64,000 nt of DNA, taken from assembly GCA_947495125.1 (NCBI GenBank), contig CANLXL010000002.1, forward strand, positions 558,001 to 622,000, read 5' to 3'. This document shows positions 45,347-52,636 of this stretch, in pieces. Source of the DNA: an uncultured Flaviramulus sp. (GTDB lineage Bacteria > Bacteroidota > Bacteroidia > Flavobacteriales > Flavobacteriaceae). Every line of letters begins with the position of its first letter. Position 1 is the stretch's first letter. A program made the translations under genes and the position numbers. The notes below the pieces were generated by a model that was not told where the DNA came from, made no database searches, and was given only the letters and a program-made list of their open reading frames with translations.

Positions 45347-45658
45347 ATGAAAACAAACAAAGACATACAGAATAAAATTGATAGTACCATGTCTGCTATT
45401 GATACTATTGAGGAAGTAAAAGTGTCGCCTTTTTTTAAAGACAAAACCATGCAACGGTTATTTGCCGAAAAAGAAGATAAACAAATAGCATGGTCATGGT
45501 TTACACCTAAAGTGCAGTTAGCGATTTTGGTTTGTGTGGTCATTTTAAATGTTATAGCATTTACGAGGTTAAAGGAAGCATCTTATAGCGATAACGTCAA
45601 CCAATTTGCCGAGTCTTATGGGTTATCAACAAGTACCGAAACATCTTTACTCAATTAG
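45347..45658 (+). CDS. Small one-helix membrane protein, probable anti-sigma factor
   Basis: A 103-residue protein with a soluble N-terminal part of about 53 residues, one membrane helix (VQLAILVCVVILNVIAF, about 55-72) and a short periplasmic tail. This is the layout of CnrY-type anti-sigma factors, which are likewise about 95 residues with one helix and hold the ECF sigma with their N terminus. No sequence family was recognised. It lies between the sigma gene and a Spy/CnrX-like gene, two bases before the latter, so anti-sigma function is inferred from position and shape. Confidence 0.65.
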   Translation: MKTNKDIQNKIDSTMSAIDTIEEVKVSPFFKDKTMQRLFAEKEDKQIAWSWFTPKVQLAILVCVVILNVIAFTRLKEASYSDNVNQFAESYGLSTSTETSLLN

Positions 45659-45660
45659 CC

Positions 45661-46161
45661 ATGAAGAAATATTTACTCTTATATATTCTACTTGTTTTTT
45701 TAATTATAGTTAATGGTTTTTTCCTATTTAACTACATGGGGAACGATAGTGCTGGTGTAAAGAACAAGCGTCAAGGACCTCGAGATTTTATTGTCAAAGA
45801 ACTGGGATTTAATGAATCTCAGCTTGAACGGTTTAGAGCATTAAATCAAAGGCATCATCGGACTATGAGGCATTTGTCTGAAGATATAAAAGAATTGAAG
45901 GATGGTTTGTTCGATGAGTTATCTGTATCTCCTACAAATGACATATTAATTGATTCTATTACCTCGTTGATTGGTGAGAGACAAAAAGATAAGGAAACTG
46001 AAGTTTTTTATCACTTTAAGCGCATTCAGGAAATTTGTAATAAGAAACAGAAAGAAAAATTTAAGAACATAATTATTGATGCACTTCATAAAGGAAGGGG
46101 AAAAGATAAGCCCCCTCACAGAAGGGGTGATGAGCACAGACCACCTCCACCAAGGCATTAA
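45661..46161 (+). CDS. Membrane-anchored Spy/CnrX-like periplasmic sensor
   Basis: A 166-residue protein with an uncleaved-looking N-terminal membrane helix (about 4-25) and a helical periplasmic domain of the Spy/CpxP/CnrX type (FIVKELGFNESQLERFRALNQRHH, then a second helical pair). Possible metal ligands are H65, H66, M69, H71, H118 and C126. The tail is rich in Pro, His and Arg (PPHRRGDEHRPPPPRH). CnrX in Cupriavidus senses Ni/Co and releases CnrH from CnrY; sigma, small helix protein and sensor are here in one run. The signal sensed here is unknown. A terminator follows. Confidence 0.75.
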   Translation: MKKYLLLYILLVFLIIVNGFFLFNYMGNDSAGVKNKRQGPRDFIVKELGFNESQLERFRALNQRHHRTMRHLSEDIKELKDGLFDELSVSPTNDILIDSITSLIGERQKDKETEVFYHFKRIQEICNKKQKEKFKNIIIDALHKGRGKDKPPHRRGDEHRPPPPRH

Positions 46162-46181
46162 TTTATTTGTAAAAGCATGAA

Positions 46182-46210
46182 GGCTCTAATTCAATTAGAG
46201 TCTTTTTTTT
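46182..46210 (+). terminator. Terminator after the sensor gene
   Basis: GGCTCTAATT and AATTAGAGTC (46182-46191, 46193-46202) pair with one G-U, then a run of eight T. It ends the anti-sigma/sensor unit before promoter P3. Confidence 0.85.
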
Positions 46211-46235
46211 GTGAATATTTTAACAAGGCAGAGCA

Positions 46236-46263
46236 CAAGTTTAAAAAGTTAAGCTCATCTAAA
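46236..46263 (+). promoter_or_regulatory. ECF promoter P3, upstream of the EF-hand gene
   Basis: CAAGTTTAA (46236-46244) and CATCTAAA (46256-46263), 20 bases start to start. The start codon follows 27 bases beyond the -10 box. It should drive the EF-hand and CotH genes. Confidence 0.72.
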
Positions 46264-46290
46264 AGTTTATAATCTAAAAAAATACAAAGG

Positions 46291-46578
46291 ATGAAAAGTA
46301 ACATTTTTAAAACATTAGTGCTGGCTTTTGGAGTAGCATTATTTATTTCGAACAGTTCATTTGGGCAATCAGAAAATAGAAAGGAAGGAAAAAAACCACC
46401 AACATTTAGCGAGCTACTAAAAAAAATGGACACGAATGAAGATGGAAAGCTTTCTGAAAAAGAGGTAAAAGGGCCTTTAAAAGAGCATTTTGCAAAAATT
46501 GATGCAAATGAAGATGGATTTATTACTGAAGAAGAACTAGAGAAAGCACCAAAGCCAAAGAGAAAAGAAGGAGCTTAA
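46291..46578 (+). CDS. Exported EF-hand calcium-binding protein
   Basis: A 95-residue protein with a signal peptide (about 1-25, SSFGQ). It contains two complete EF-hand loops: DTNEDGKLSEKE (47-58) and DANEDGFITEEE (71-82), each with Asp at 1 and 5, Asn at 3, Gly at 6 and Glu at 12. It therefore probably binds two calcium ions in the periplasm or outside. It is 31 bases upstream of the CotH-type gene in one unit, so calcium may matter for the kinase-like protein. Confidence 0.88.
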   Translation: MKSNIFKTLVLAFGVALFISNSSFGQSENRKEGKKPPTFSELLKKMDTNEDGKLSEKEVKGPLKEHFAKIDANEDGFITEEELEKAPKPKRKEGA

Positions 46579-46609
46579 AGAAATAATAATGATTATTAAA
46601 AAATAAGAG

Positions 46610-48046
46610 ATGAAAAAGTTACATACAATTAACAGAAACCTTAAAGCTTCAATCTTTTTATTCTGTGCCGTATTTGTGTTAGCCTGCAATAATGACGATT
46701 CCGGCGATATCGTGGTTGCCGACGAAGAGGATGAAGTGGAAGTGTTAGACGTTGATGATACAGATTTTGATCCAACCGATTGGACCACAGAAACTCATAC
46801 CAAGGATGTCGATCCAAATTTTGATGAGGTCTTTGATGATACTGCGGTTAAAAGACTTGACATTGTTATCACTGAAGCAAGATGGCAAAGTATGCTCAAT
46901 GATATGACTGAAACTTACGGAGCCTTTGGATCGGGTGGCGGTCAAGGTGGTCTAACCGAAACAGATGACAATCCCATTTTTGTGCCGGCGGAAGTGTTTT
47001 ATAACGATATAGAGTGGTATAGAGTAGGGGTGCGTTTTAAAGGAAATTCTAGTTTACAATCCAGTTGGAGAAATGGTATTTTAAAATTATCATTCAAATT
47101 AGACTTTGATGAGTTTGAAGATGAATATCCGCAAATAGATAATCAACGCTTTTATGGTTTTAAAAAGTTAAGCCTTAAAAACAATTATGATGACAAGTCT
47201 ATGCTAAGAGAAAAAGTGGCAGGCGATGTGTTTAGAAATGCCGGGCTGGTAGGGTCACATACGGCATTCTATACCTTATATGTAGATTATGGTGATGGTC
47301 CTGTATACTTCGGTTTGTATACATTGGTTGAAGAAGTTGACGATACGGTATTAGATACGCAATTTTCAGATGATGATGGAAATTTATATAAACCAGATGG
47401 TGATGCCGCAAGTTTTGCGGAAAACACTTATGATGAAGATGAATACGTAAAGAAAACGAACGAAGACGAAGCTGATTTTTCAGATGTAGAGAGCTTGCTG
47501 TCAATCTTGCATAGCGATACAAGAACCACAGATGCTGCAACATGGAGAACAAATTTAGAATCTGTTTTTGATACTTATACATTCTTAAAATATTTAGCAG
47601 TAAATACTGTTATTCAAAACTGGGATACTTATGGAAGAATGACTCATAATTACTTCTTATATAACAATCCGGATACTCATAAACTAACTTGGATCCCTTG
47701 GGATAATAATGAAGCTCTACAAGAAGGGAAAATGGGAGGCGCACTCCCGTTGGATTTTTCAGGTTTAAGTGCTTCTCAATGGCCGTTAATCGGTTTCTTG
47801 TATGAAGATTCTGTTTACAAAGAACACTATGATAATTATTTGCAAGAGGTTATAGATGGATCATTTAATACGAGCACAATACAATCTATTTATGCAACGT
47901 ATTCCACATTAATTGAACCTTATGCAACTTCTGAAATAGATGGATATACCTTTTTAAACTCTAGCTCAGATTTTCAAATTGCGGTTAATCAACTTAATTC
48001 TCATGTGGAGGATAGAACAATAGCTGTGCATAATTATTTGGATTAG
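46610..48046 (+). CDS. CotH-family kinase-like lipoprotein
   Basis: A 478-residue lipoprotein with lipobox VLAC (Cys26) and a very acidic linker (DEEDEVEVLDVDDTDFDP). CotH features: KRLDIVITEARWQSM, then VGVRFKGNSSL, GFKKLSLKNNYDDKSMLREKVA, FGLYTLVEEVDD, and the catalytic-type pair NWDTYGRMTHNYFLYNN and IPWDNNEAL, which carry the conserved Asp residues of CotH kinases. CotH in Bacillus phosphorylates spore-coat proteins; bacterial lipoprotein relatives have unknown substrates. It follows the EF-hand gene and precedes a terminator. Secreted kinase activity is inferred from family motifs. Confidence 0.87.
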   Translation: MKKLHTINRNLKASIFLFCAVFVLACNNDDSGDIVVADEEDEVEVLDVDDTDFDPTDWTTETHTKDVDPNFDEVFDDTAVKRLDIVITEARWQSMLNDMTETYGAFGSGGGQGGLTETDDNPIFVPAEVFYNDIEWYRVGVRFKGNSSLQSSWRNGILKLSFKLDFDEFEDEYPQIDNQRFYGFKKLSLKNNYDDKSMLREKVAGDVFRNAGLVGSHTAFYTLYVDYGDGPVYFGLYTLVEEVDDTVLDTQFSDDDGNLYKPDGDAASFAENTYDEDEYVKKTNEDEADFSDVESLLSILHSDTRTTDAATWRTNLESVFDTYTFLKYLAVNTVIQNWDTYGRMTHNYFLYNNPDTHKLTWIPWDNNEALQEGKMGGALPLDFSGLSASQWPLIGFLYEDSVYKEHYDNYLQEVIDGSFNTSTIQSIYATYSTLIEPYATSEIDGYTFLNSSSDFQIAVNQLNSHVEDRTIAVHNYLD

Positions 48047-48093
48047 TAGAAAAGAACATATTTTTTTTGAGCTGGTTGATTAGTAGTTTGTTT

Positions 48094-48130
48094 AAAAAGC
48101 TTCATGATTAAATTATGGAGCTTTTTTTTT
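48094..48130 (+). terminator. Terminator after the CotH-type gene
   Basis: AAAAAGCTTCAT and ATGGAGCTTTTT pair (one mismatch) around a loop of nine bases, followed by a run of T to 48130. It separates the EF-hand/CotH unit from promoter P4. Confidence 0.82.
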
Positions 48131-48140
48131 AAACTAAACG

Positions 48141-48168
48141 CAAGTTTTTTTTTAGAAACACATCTAAA
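48141..48168 (+). promoter_or_regulatory. ECF promoter P4, upstream of the 68-aa membrane protein gene
   Basis: CAAGTTTTT (48141-48149) and CATCTAAA (48161-48168), 20 bases start to start, preceded by ACG as in P2. The start codon lies 19 bases beyond the -10 box. It should drive the 68-aa, YHYH, YwqK-like and SCO genes. Confidence 0.75.
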
Positions 48169-48187
48169 AATATAACTCAAATAAAAT

Positions 48188-48394
48188 ATGATGAAAATTA
48201 ACCGGAATGCTTTAATAATTGGTCTATCAATATTAACAATAGTACTGTTAATATTAAACATGGTTGTTATACATGGCGCATGTTTAAAGAACAATCATAT
48301 AGAAACCAAAGAGATTAATACAAAAGATAGTATTAATAAGGAAGATCATGTGTTGATTTCATTAAAAAGAAAGGCATTAAAAGAAAAAAGATAA
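48188..48394 (+). CDS. Small membrane protein of unknown function
   Basis: A 68-residue protein: short N terminus, one hydrophobic helix (ALIIGLSILTIVLLILNMVVI, about 8-28) and a charged tail of 40 residues (many Lys, Glu, Asp), with one Cys (C32) just after the helix. No family recognised. Translation could also start at the second Met (48191). It is the first gene behind promoter P4 and 52 bases before the YHYH gene, so it is likely a real and regulated gene. Confidence 0.6.
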   Translation: MMKINRNALIIGLSILTIVLLILNMVVIHGACLKNNHIETKEINTKDSINKEDHVLISLKRKALKEKR

Positions 48395-48446
48395 AATTAT
48401 TAAACCTTGTCATAATTATTTAGTCAAATTTAAAAACCCAAAAAAT

Positions 48447-49208
48447 ATGAAGAATTTAAAACACCTATTTACACTTTTAATGGTATTCACAGCCATTTTT
48501 ATAGCCTGCTCGAGTAGCGACGATTCAAATACTCCGGAAGAAACCATAAGTGAAACAGATTATGATATTACGCCAATATTAACAAAGTTTGAGGGCACTG
48601 GCTTATCATACGAGGTTGATGGTAATACAGTAACATTCACAACCCAAGATTTACCAAATCATACAAGCCCTTATTGGCCAACGAATAATCCCTTATATGA
48701 AGCTTATAATGGAACTAATGCGAATTGGAACCAAAATCCGGGTTCTATCGGAGCTCAAAATATTGTATTCACCATAACACTTAATCCCAAAGAGGCTACT
48801 AATAAGCAAGCTACAAGTTTGGGGCCCATAGGTATATCCAGAAATGGTGTTGTGTTTTTTAACCAATATGCAGCAGGAAATTCACCTTTAACAGGAGAGA
48901 TTAATTCTTTTGACCAGTGGCTGGGGCATCCGGCTATGACTCAATATCATTATCACGTTGAACCCACCTATTTAACCCAGGAATTTGGTGAGGATGCTTT
49001 TTTGGGTTTACTATCTGATGGTTTCCCTGTTTACGGGCCTATGGAAGGTGGGGAATTGATTACAAATGACGATTTAGATGCTTATCATGGACATACCTCC
49101 GTAACAGCAGATTTTCCAGATGGGATCTATCATTATCATGTAACAAGTCAAGATCCTTATATTAATGGGAACGGTTATTTTGGAACTCCGGGAAACATTA
49201 CCCGTTAA
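48447..49208 (+). CDS. YHYH-domain lipoprotein
   Basis: A 253-residue lipoprotein with lipobox IAC (Cys21) and a serine/aspartate-rich linker. It carries two YHYH motifs, in TQYHYHVEP (about 170) and GIYHYHVTSQDPY (about 233), which give the family its name, and the glycine-rich end GNGYFGTPGNITR. YHYH proteins are widespread in marine bacteria and of unknown function; the His-rich motifs suggest metal binding (inference). The gene abuts the YwqK-like gene with no gap. Confidence 0.85.
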   Translation: MKNLKHLFTLLMVFTAIFIACSSSDDSNTPEETISETDYDITPILTKFEGTGLSYEVDGNTVTFTTQDLPNHTSPYWPTNNPLYEAYNGTNANWNQNPGSIGAQNIVFTITLNPKEATNKQATSLGPIGISRNGVVFFNQYAAGNSPLTGEINSFDQWLGHPAMTQYHYHVEPTYLTQEFGEDAFLGLLSDGFPVYGPMEGGELITNDDLDAYHGHTSVTADFPDGIYHYHVTSQDPYINGNGYFGTPGNITR

Positions 49209-49820
49209 ATGAGATTGAATAGTTTACATATAATAGTTGTATTTATCATTTTCTGTTCATGTTTTAAAGCTGAAAACCTAAAAAGCATTGATGTTTCAAA
49301 TGAAGCACTGAAGTTGACTAATGGTGTACTGTATTTCAATAACAACAGTTTTACAGGGTATATTGTTTCTTATTTTAAAGACAGTAAACTCAAGTCTGAA
49401 ACACAATATAAAAATGGCAGAAAACAAGGTTACGAAAGGGAGTGGCTTAATAATGGCACTTTAATACTCGATCGTTATTATAATGAGGGAAAAAAAGTAG
49501 GAATACATAAATCCTGGTGGCCGAATGAGAATCCTAAATTTGAATATCATTTTAACGACAAAGGTGTTTATCACGGTATCGTAAAAGAATGGTATGAATC
49601 CGGGCAGATTTTTAGAATCTTTAATTATCATAGTGGTAAGGAAACGGGTAGTCAGCGATTATGGAAGCCAGATGGAAGCATAAAAGCTAACTATCAGGTT
49701 GTTAATAACGAACGTTTCGGCCTTATAGGTTTAAAAAAATGCTACCAGGTTACTGTTGGAAGTGAAGATGTCATTTATGCGAATACTGAGGTTTCTAATA
49801 AGCAAAATGTTATAAAATGA
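49209..49820 (+). CDS. MORN/YwqK-like lipoprotein
   Basis: A 203-residue protein with a short signal and a likely lipobox (FCSC, about residue 17). It has about five MORN-type repeats (for example KNGRKQGYEREWLNNG, NEGKKVGIHKSWWPN, HSGKETGSQRLWKPDG) as in proteins labelled YwqK antitoxin. That label reflects repeat similarity and not a proven toxin link. The end RFGLIGLKKC resembles members next to SCO genes. It overlaps the SCO start by four bases. Confidence 0.82.
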   Translation: MRLNSLHIIVVFIIFCSCFKAENLKSIDVSNEALKLTNGVLYFNNNSFTGYIVSYFKDSKLKSETQYKNGRKQGYEREWLNNGTLILDRYYNEGKKVGIHKSWWPNENPKFEYHFNDKGVYHGIVKEWYESGQIFRIFNYHSGKETGSQRLWKPDGSIKANYQVVNNERFGLIGLKKCYQVTVGSEDVIYANTEVSNKQNVIK

Positions 49821-50443
49821 AATACTACCTTTTACTATTTGTTTTAACAATTTACGCTTGTAAAGAATCCAAAAAAGAAGCAGAGGATGTTAGTAGTCTG
49901 CCGTATTTTAATTCTACAGATTTCACCCCGGAATGGGAAAAAGGAACTCATAAAATTCCGGAATTTTCATTCGTAAATCAAGATGGACATACCATAACGA
50001 ACAAAACATATGAAGGCAAAATATATGTTGCAGATTTCTTTTTTACGACATGCCCAGGCATTTGTCCTAAACTCACTAAAAACATGAATGGTCTTCAGGA
50101 AACGTATGCAAATGATAATGATATTATGTTACTCTCGCATACGGTAATGCCATGGGTTGATACCATTGAAAAGCTTAAAACGTTTGAAATCGAGAATAAC
50201 ATAAATAACAAAAAATGGAATTTGGTAACAGGCCATAAAGATGAGCTTTATAACATTGCCAGACATGGTTATTTCGCAGACGAAGATTTTATTAAAACCA
50301 AAGATGAAAACGAATTTATACATACCGAGAATTTTATTTTAGTCGATAAGGAAGGCTATATACGTGGTGTTTATAATGGGACTTTAGAAATTGATATAGA
50401 GCGTTTAAAACGACACATAAATATATTAAGAAAAGAAGCATGA
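49817..50443 (+). CDS. SCO1/SenC-family lipoprotein
   Basis: A 208-residue thioredoxin-fold lipoprotein (lipobox IYAC, Cys15). The copper-binding motif C-x3-C is in TTCPGICPKL (C79, C83), and the conserved distal His is probably H169 (NEFIHTENFILVD). SCO proteins deliver copper to cytochrome oxidases or act as thiol reductases. It is far from the cbb3 locus and instead lies in the ECF-controlled block, so a role in copper or redox stress of the envelope is possible. A terminator follows at 50466. Confidence 0.9.
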   Translation: MKYYLLLFVLTIYACKESKKEAEDVSSLPYFNSTDFTPEWEKGTHKIPEFSFVNQDGHTITNKTYEGKIYVADFFFTTCPGICPKLTKNMNGLQETYANDNDIMLLSHTVMPWVDTIEKLKTFEIENNINNKKWNLVTGHKDELYNIARHGYFADEDFIKTKDENEFIHTENFILVDKEGYIRGVYNGTLEIDIERLKRHINILRKEA

Positions 50444-50465
50444 TTTGATTAATAGTTTTTTTATT

Positions 50466-50503
50466 GAAAAGCTTCATGTTTGTTCATGAAGCTTTTCTAT
50501 TTT
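50466..50503 (+). terminator. Strong terminator after the SCO gene
   Basis: GAAAAGCTTCATG (50466-50478) and its exact complement (50485-50497) around a six-base loop, then a T-rich stretch. It lies between the SCO gene and the Ycf48-like gene, which would then depend on read-through or its own promoter. Confidence 0.82.
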
Positions 50504-50520
50504 TATACAAAATTTTTAAA

Positions 50521-51570
50521 ATGAATCGTATTCTATTTATATTATGTGCTATAATACTCTTTTCCTGTAAAAAAGATGAGCAATTTATCCCTAGAGCTAT
50601 TGCCTCTATTGAAGTTAATCATCTTTTGCAAGATTCGTTATTGAGTATTAGAGCTATTGATATATTAAATGATGGAAGCTTAGCCTTTGCAGCGAATAAC
50701 GGCGTTTTCGGACTTTATGATGTTCATGGAAAAGCGTTTAAAACATCAATTCAAGAGCATGATAGTTTGAAATTACATTTTAGGTCTGTAGGGCATACTT
50801 CAAAAGACTTTTTTATGTTGAGCATTGAAGCTCCGGCTTTATTATATAAAACCGGACCGAAGGGAGAGATGCAATTGGTCTATAAGGAAGTGAATAATAA
50901 TCCGTTTTACGATGCTATGAATTTTTGGAATGATCAGGAAGGTATTGCCATTGGTGATCCAACTGATGGTTGTATGAGCATAATTATTACACGCGATGGA
51001 GGCAATACCTGGACTAAAATACCTTGTGCCGATTTACCAAAAGCTGAAGAAGGGGAAGCTGCCTTTGCGGCGAGCGATACAAACATCGCTATTGTCAACA
51101 ATCATACTTGGGTAGCTACAGGAGGAAAAGCAAGTAGAGTTTTATATTCGGCAGATAAAGGAAAAACCTGGGAGGTTATTAATACACCTATTATACAGGG
51201 TGTAGAGACTACCGGAATGTATTCCATAGATTTTTACGATGAACTTCACGGATTTGCCATTGGAGGAGACTATACAAAGCCAGATGATAATACGGCAAAT
51301 AAAATGAGAACCAATGATGGGGGAAAAACCTGGGAGTTGGTCGCACAAAATCAAAATCCGGGATACAGAAGTTGTGTACAATATGTGCCAAATAGAGCAG
51401 GTAAGGAGTTAGTTGTTGTTGGTTTTAAGGGCATTGATTACAGTAATGATGCGGGTAGTACATGGAAACATATCAGTGATGAAAGCTATTATACCCTAAG
51501 ATTTTTAAATGATAGTATCGCTTATGCAGCTGGTTCAGGAAGAATTTCAAGATTGGCATTTAGAGAATAA
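50521..51570 (+). CDS. Ycf48/BNR-repeat lipoprotein
   Basis: A 349-residue lipoprotein when started at the ATG at 50521 (MNRILFILCAIILFSC, lipobox Cys16); an ORF begins earlier, but that part runs through the terminator hairpin. It has several BNR/Asp-box repeats (RDGGNTWTK, SADKGKTWEV, NDGGKTWEL, NDAGSTWKH), giving one beta-propeller of the Ycf48/HCF136 or oxidoreductase-like type. The function is unknown. It belongs to the end of the block on the plus strand and converges on the Spy-like gene. Confidence 0.83.
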   Translation: MNRILFILCAIILFSCKKDEQFIPRAIASIEVNHLLQDSLLSIRAIDILNDGSLAFAANNGVFGLYDVHGKAFKTSIQEHDSLKLHFRSVGHTSKDFFMLSIEAPALLYKTGPKGEMQLVYKEVNNNPFYDAMNFWNDQEGIAIGDPTDGCMSIIITRDGGNTWTKIPCADLPKAEEGEAAFAASDTNIAIVNNHTWVATGGKASRVLYSADKGKTWEVINTPIIQGVETTGMYSIDFYDELHGFAIGGDYTKPDDNTANKMRTNDGGKTWELVAQNQNPGYRSCVQYVPNRAGKELVVVGFKGIDYSNDAGSTWKHISDESYYTLRFLNDSIAYAAGSGRISRLAFRE

Positions 51571-51600
51571 AAAAGAGAAGTGTTTAAAGCTTCTCTTTTT
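51571..51600. terminator. Bidirectional terminator between convergent genes
   Basis: AAAAAGAGAAG pairs with CTTCTCTTTTT around a nine-base loop, with A and T runs on both sides. It can serve the Ycf48-like gene (plus) and the Spy-like gene (minus), whose stops are only 33 bases apart. Confidence 0.85.
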
Positions 51601-51603
51601 GAA

Positions 51604-52059
51604 TTATTTTCCTTTATTACCCGTGTGACGTTTCCTTCTATACTCTTCAAATAGTTTTCTCTTAAAATCTTCTTCGGCAGACTTGAGAAGAATGATTTTT
51701 TTAGATGATAGTATTTTTTTCAGTTTAATAATTAATTGCTTGTTTTCATCGTGCAACCTTTGTTCAGCTTCCATTAGTTTATCCAATAGAACTTGAGATT
51801 CTTTTTCTGTAAGTGTCTCCGAGTTTTCTTTGATTTTTTTACCAATATTACGTAATTCGTTATGTCTCGTTTTGAAGGTGCTTTCTTGGTAGGCATTATA
51901 AATGGGCCAAAATTGTTGAGCCTCACTTTCTGTTAGATCAAGCTTTTCAGTAATGAAAGAGACTTTAAGAGCTTTAATTTTCTCTCTTCGGTCTTGTTTT
52001 TGAGCGAATGCGCTAAATGAAAGGCATAGTATAAATAATGAAAGTATAAGTGTTCGCAT
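51604..52059 (-). CDS. Spy-like periplasmic sensor of the second ECF circuit
   Basis: A 151-residue protein with a signal peptide (about 1-19, SAFAQ). The mature part is helical: EKIKALKVSFITEKLDLTESEAQQFWPIYNAYQ, then a second hairpin with a basic tail (KRKLFEEYRRKRHTGNKGK). This is the pattern of flavobacterial proteins called sensors of ECF-type sigma factors. The LTESEAQQFWPIYN stretch is typical. It lies 11 bases after the membrane protein gene and is the third gene of a triad. Confidence 0.82.
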   Translation of the reverse strand: MRTLILSLFILCLSFSAFAQKQDRREKIKALKVSFITEKLDLTESEAQQFWPIYNAYQESTFKTRHNELRNIGKKIKENSETLTEKESQVLLDKLMEAEQRLHDENKQLIIKLKKILSSKKIILLKSAEEDFKRKLFEEYRRKRHTGNKGK

Positions 52060-52070
52060 GGTCTTGCTTT

Positions 52071-52559
52071 TTATTCTAAAATTAATGTTTCAATATCTAT
52101 GTTATCTAAAACATAGTTTTCAATGTTTTCCTCAGAGAAATTATGGTTTACAAAATTCTCTTCTATTAAATCTTCATCTTCCAATAGTGATGCTATTTCA
52201 TAAGAACTAATGGCTTCATCAATAATATAATTCTCTACAGTTTGGTCCTCCAGATCCCAGGAGTTTTTTTCGAAAATGGATAAATTTAGTAACACTAATA
52301 CCGCAGCAGCGATGCTCGAGGCATAAATAACGTTTCTTTTACTAAAAAGCGGAATGACCTTTACGGGGCTTTTTCCGGAAACCTTATTTATAACTTGATC
52401 TTCAACAGACTCTAAATAGCCATCGGGTATATTAAAACCCGTAGGGCCTACCTCGCTAAGTTTAATATGACCCATGATTTGACCCTCTAAACTTTCAAAG
52501 TAATCTTCAGGGACTTCATACCCTGTTTTTTTAATGCTATGTAATTTATTTTGTTTCAC
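52071..52559 (-). CDS. One-helix membrane protein with N-terminal repeat, probable anti-sigma factor
   Basis: A 162-residue protein. The N-terminal part holds two similar motifs: GYEVPEDYFESLEGQI (about 13-28) and GFNIPDGYLESVEDQV (about 41-56). One membrane helix follows (about 77-93, VIYASSIAAAVLVLLNLSI), then an acidic C terminus of about 65 residues. It lies between a sigma gene and a Spy-like sensor. Position and topology suggest an anti-sigma factor; the motif pair could be the sigma-binding surface (inference). It has its own promoter with the same motif as the sigma gene. Confidence 0.65.
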   Translation of the reverse strand: MKQNKLHSIKKTGYEVPEDYFESLEGQIMGHIKLSEVGPTGFNIPDGYLESVEDQVINKVSGKSPVKVIPLFSKRNVIYASSIAAAVLVLLNLSIFEKNSWDLEDQTVENYIIDEAISSYEIASLLEDEDLIEENFVNHNFSEENIENYVLDNIDIETLILE

Positions 52560-52605
52560 CTATATAGGTTTGTTGTTTGTTTATCTAAAAATGTTTTATC
52601 ATACC

Positions 52606-52636
52606 TTTAAGACACATATTAATTATAAAGGTTTAA
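52606..52636 (-). promoter_or_regulatory. Second-circuit promoter before the anti-sigma-like gene
   Basis: On the minus strand TTAAACCTTTA is followed 20-22 bases from its first base by TATGTGTCTTAAA. The same two elements with the same spacing precede the sigma gene (53190-53220). It overlaps the end of the sigma gene and lies 47 bases before the start codon at 52559. Confidence 0.62.

Noticed and set aside
49209-49820. A toxin-antitoxin system, because YwqK-like proteins are often labelled antitoxins
   Set aside because: No toxin-like gene is adjacent; the resemblance is to MORN-type repeats, and the protein has a lipoprotein signal.
50464-50520. Longer start of the Ycf48-like protein
   Set aside because: This part is the terminator hairpin of the SCO gene; the internal ATG at 50521 gives a proper lipoprotein signal.
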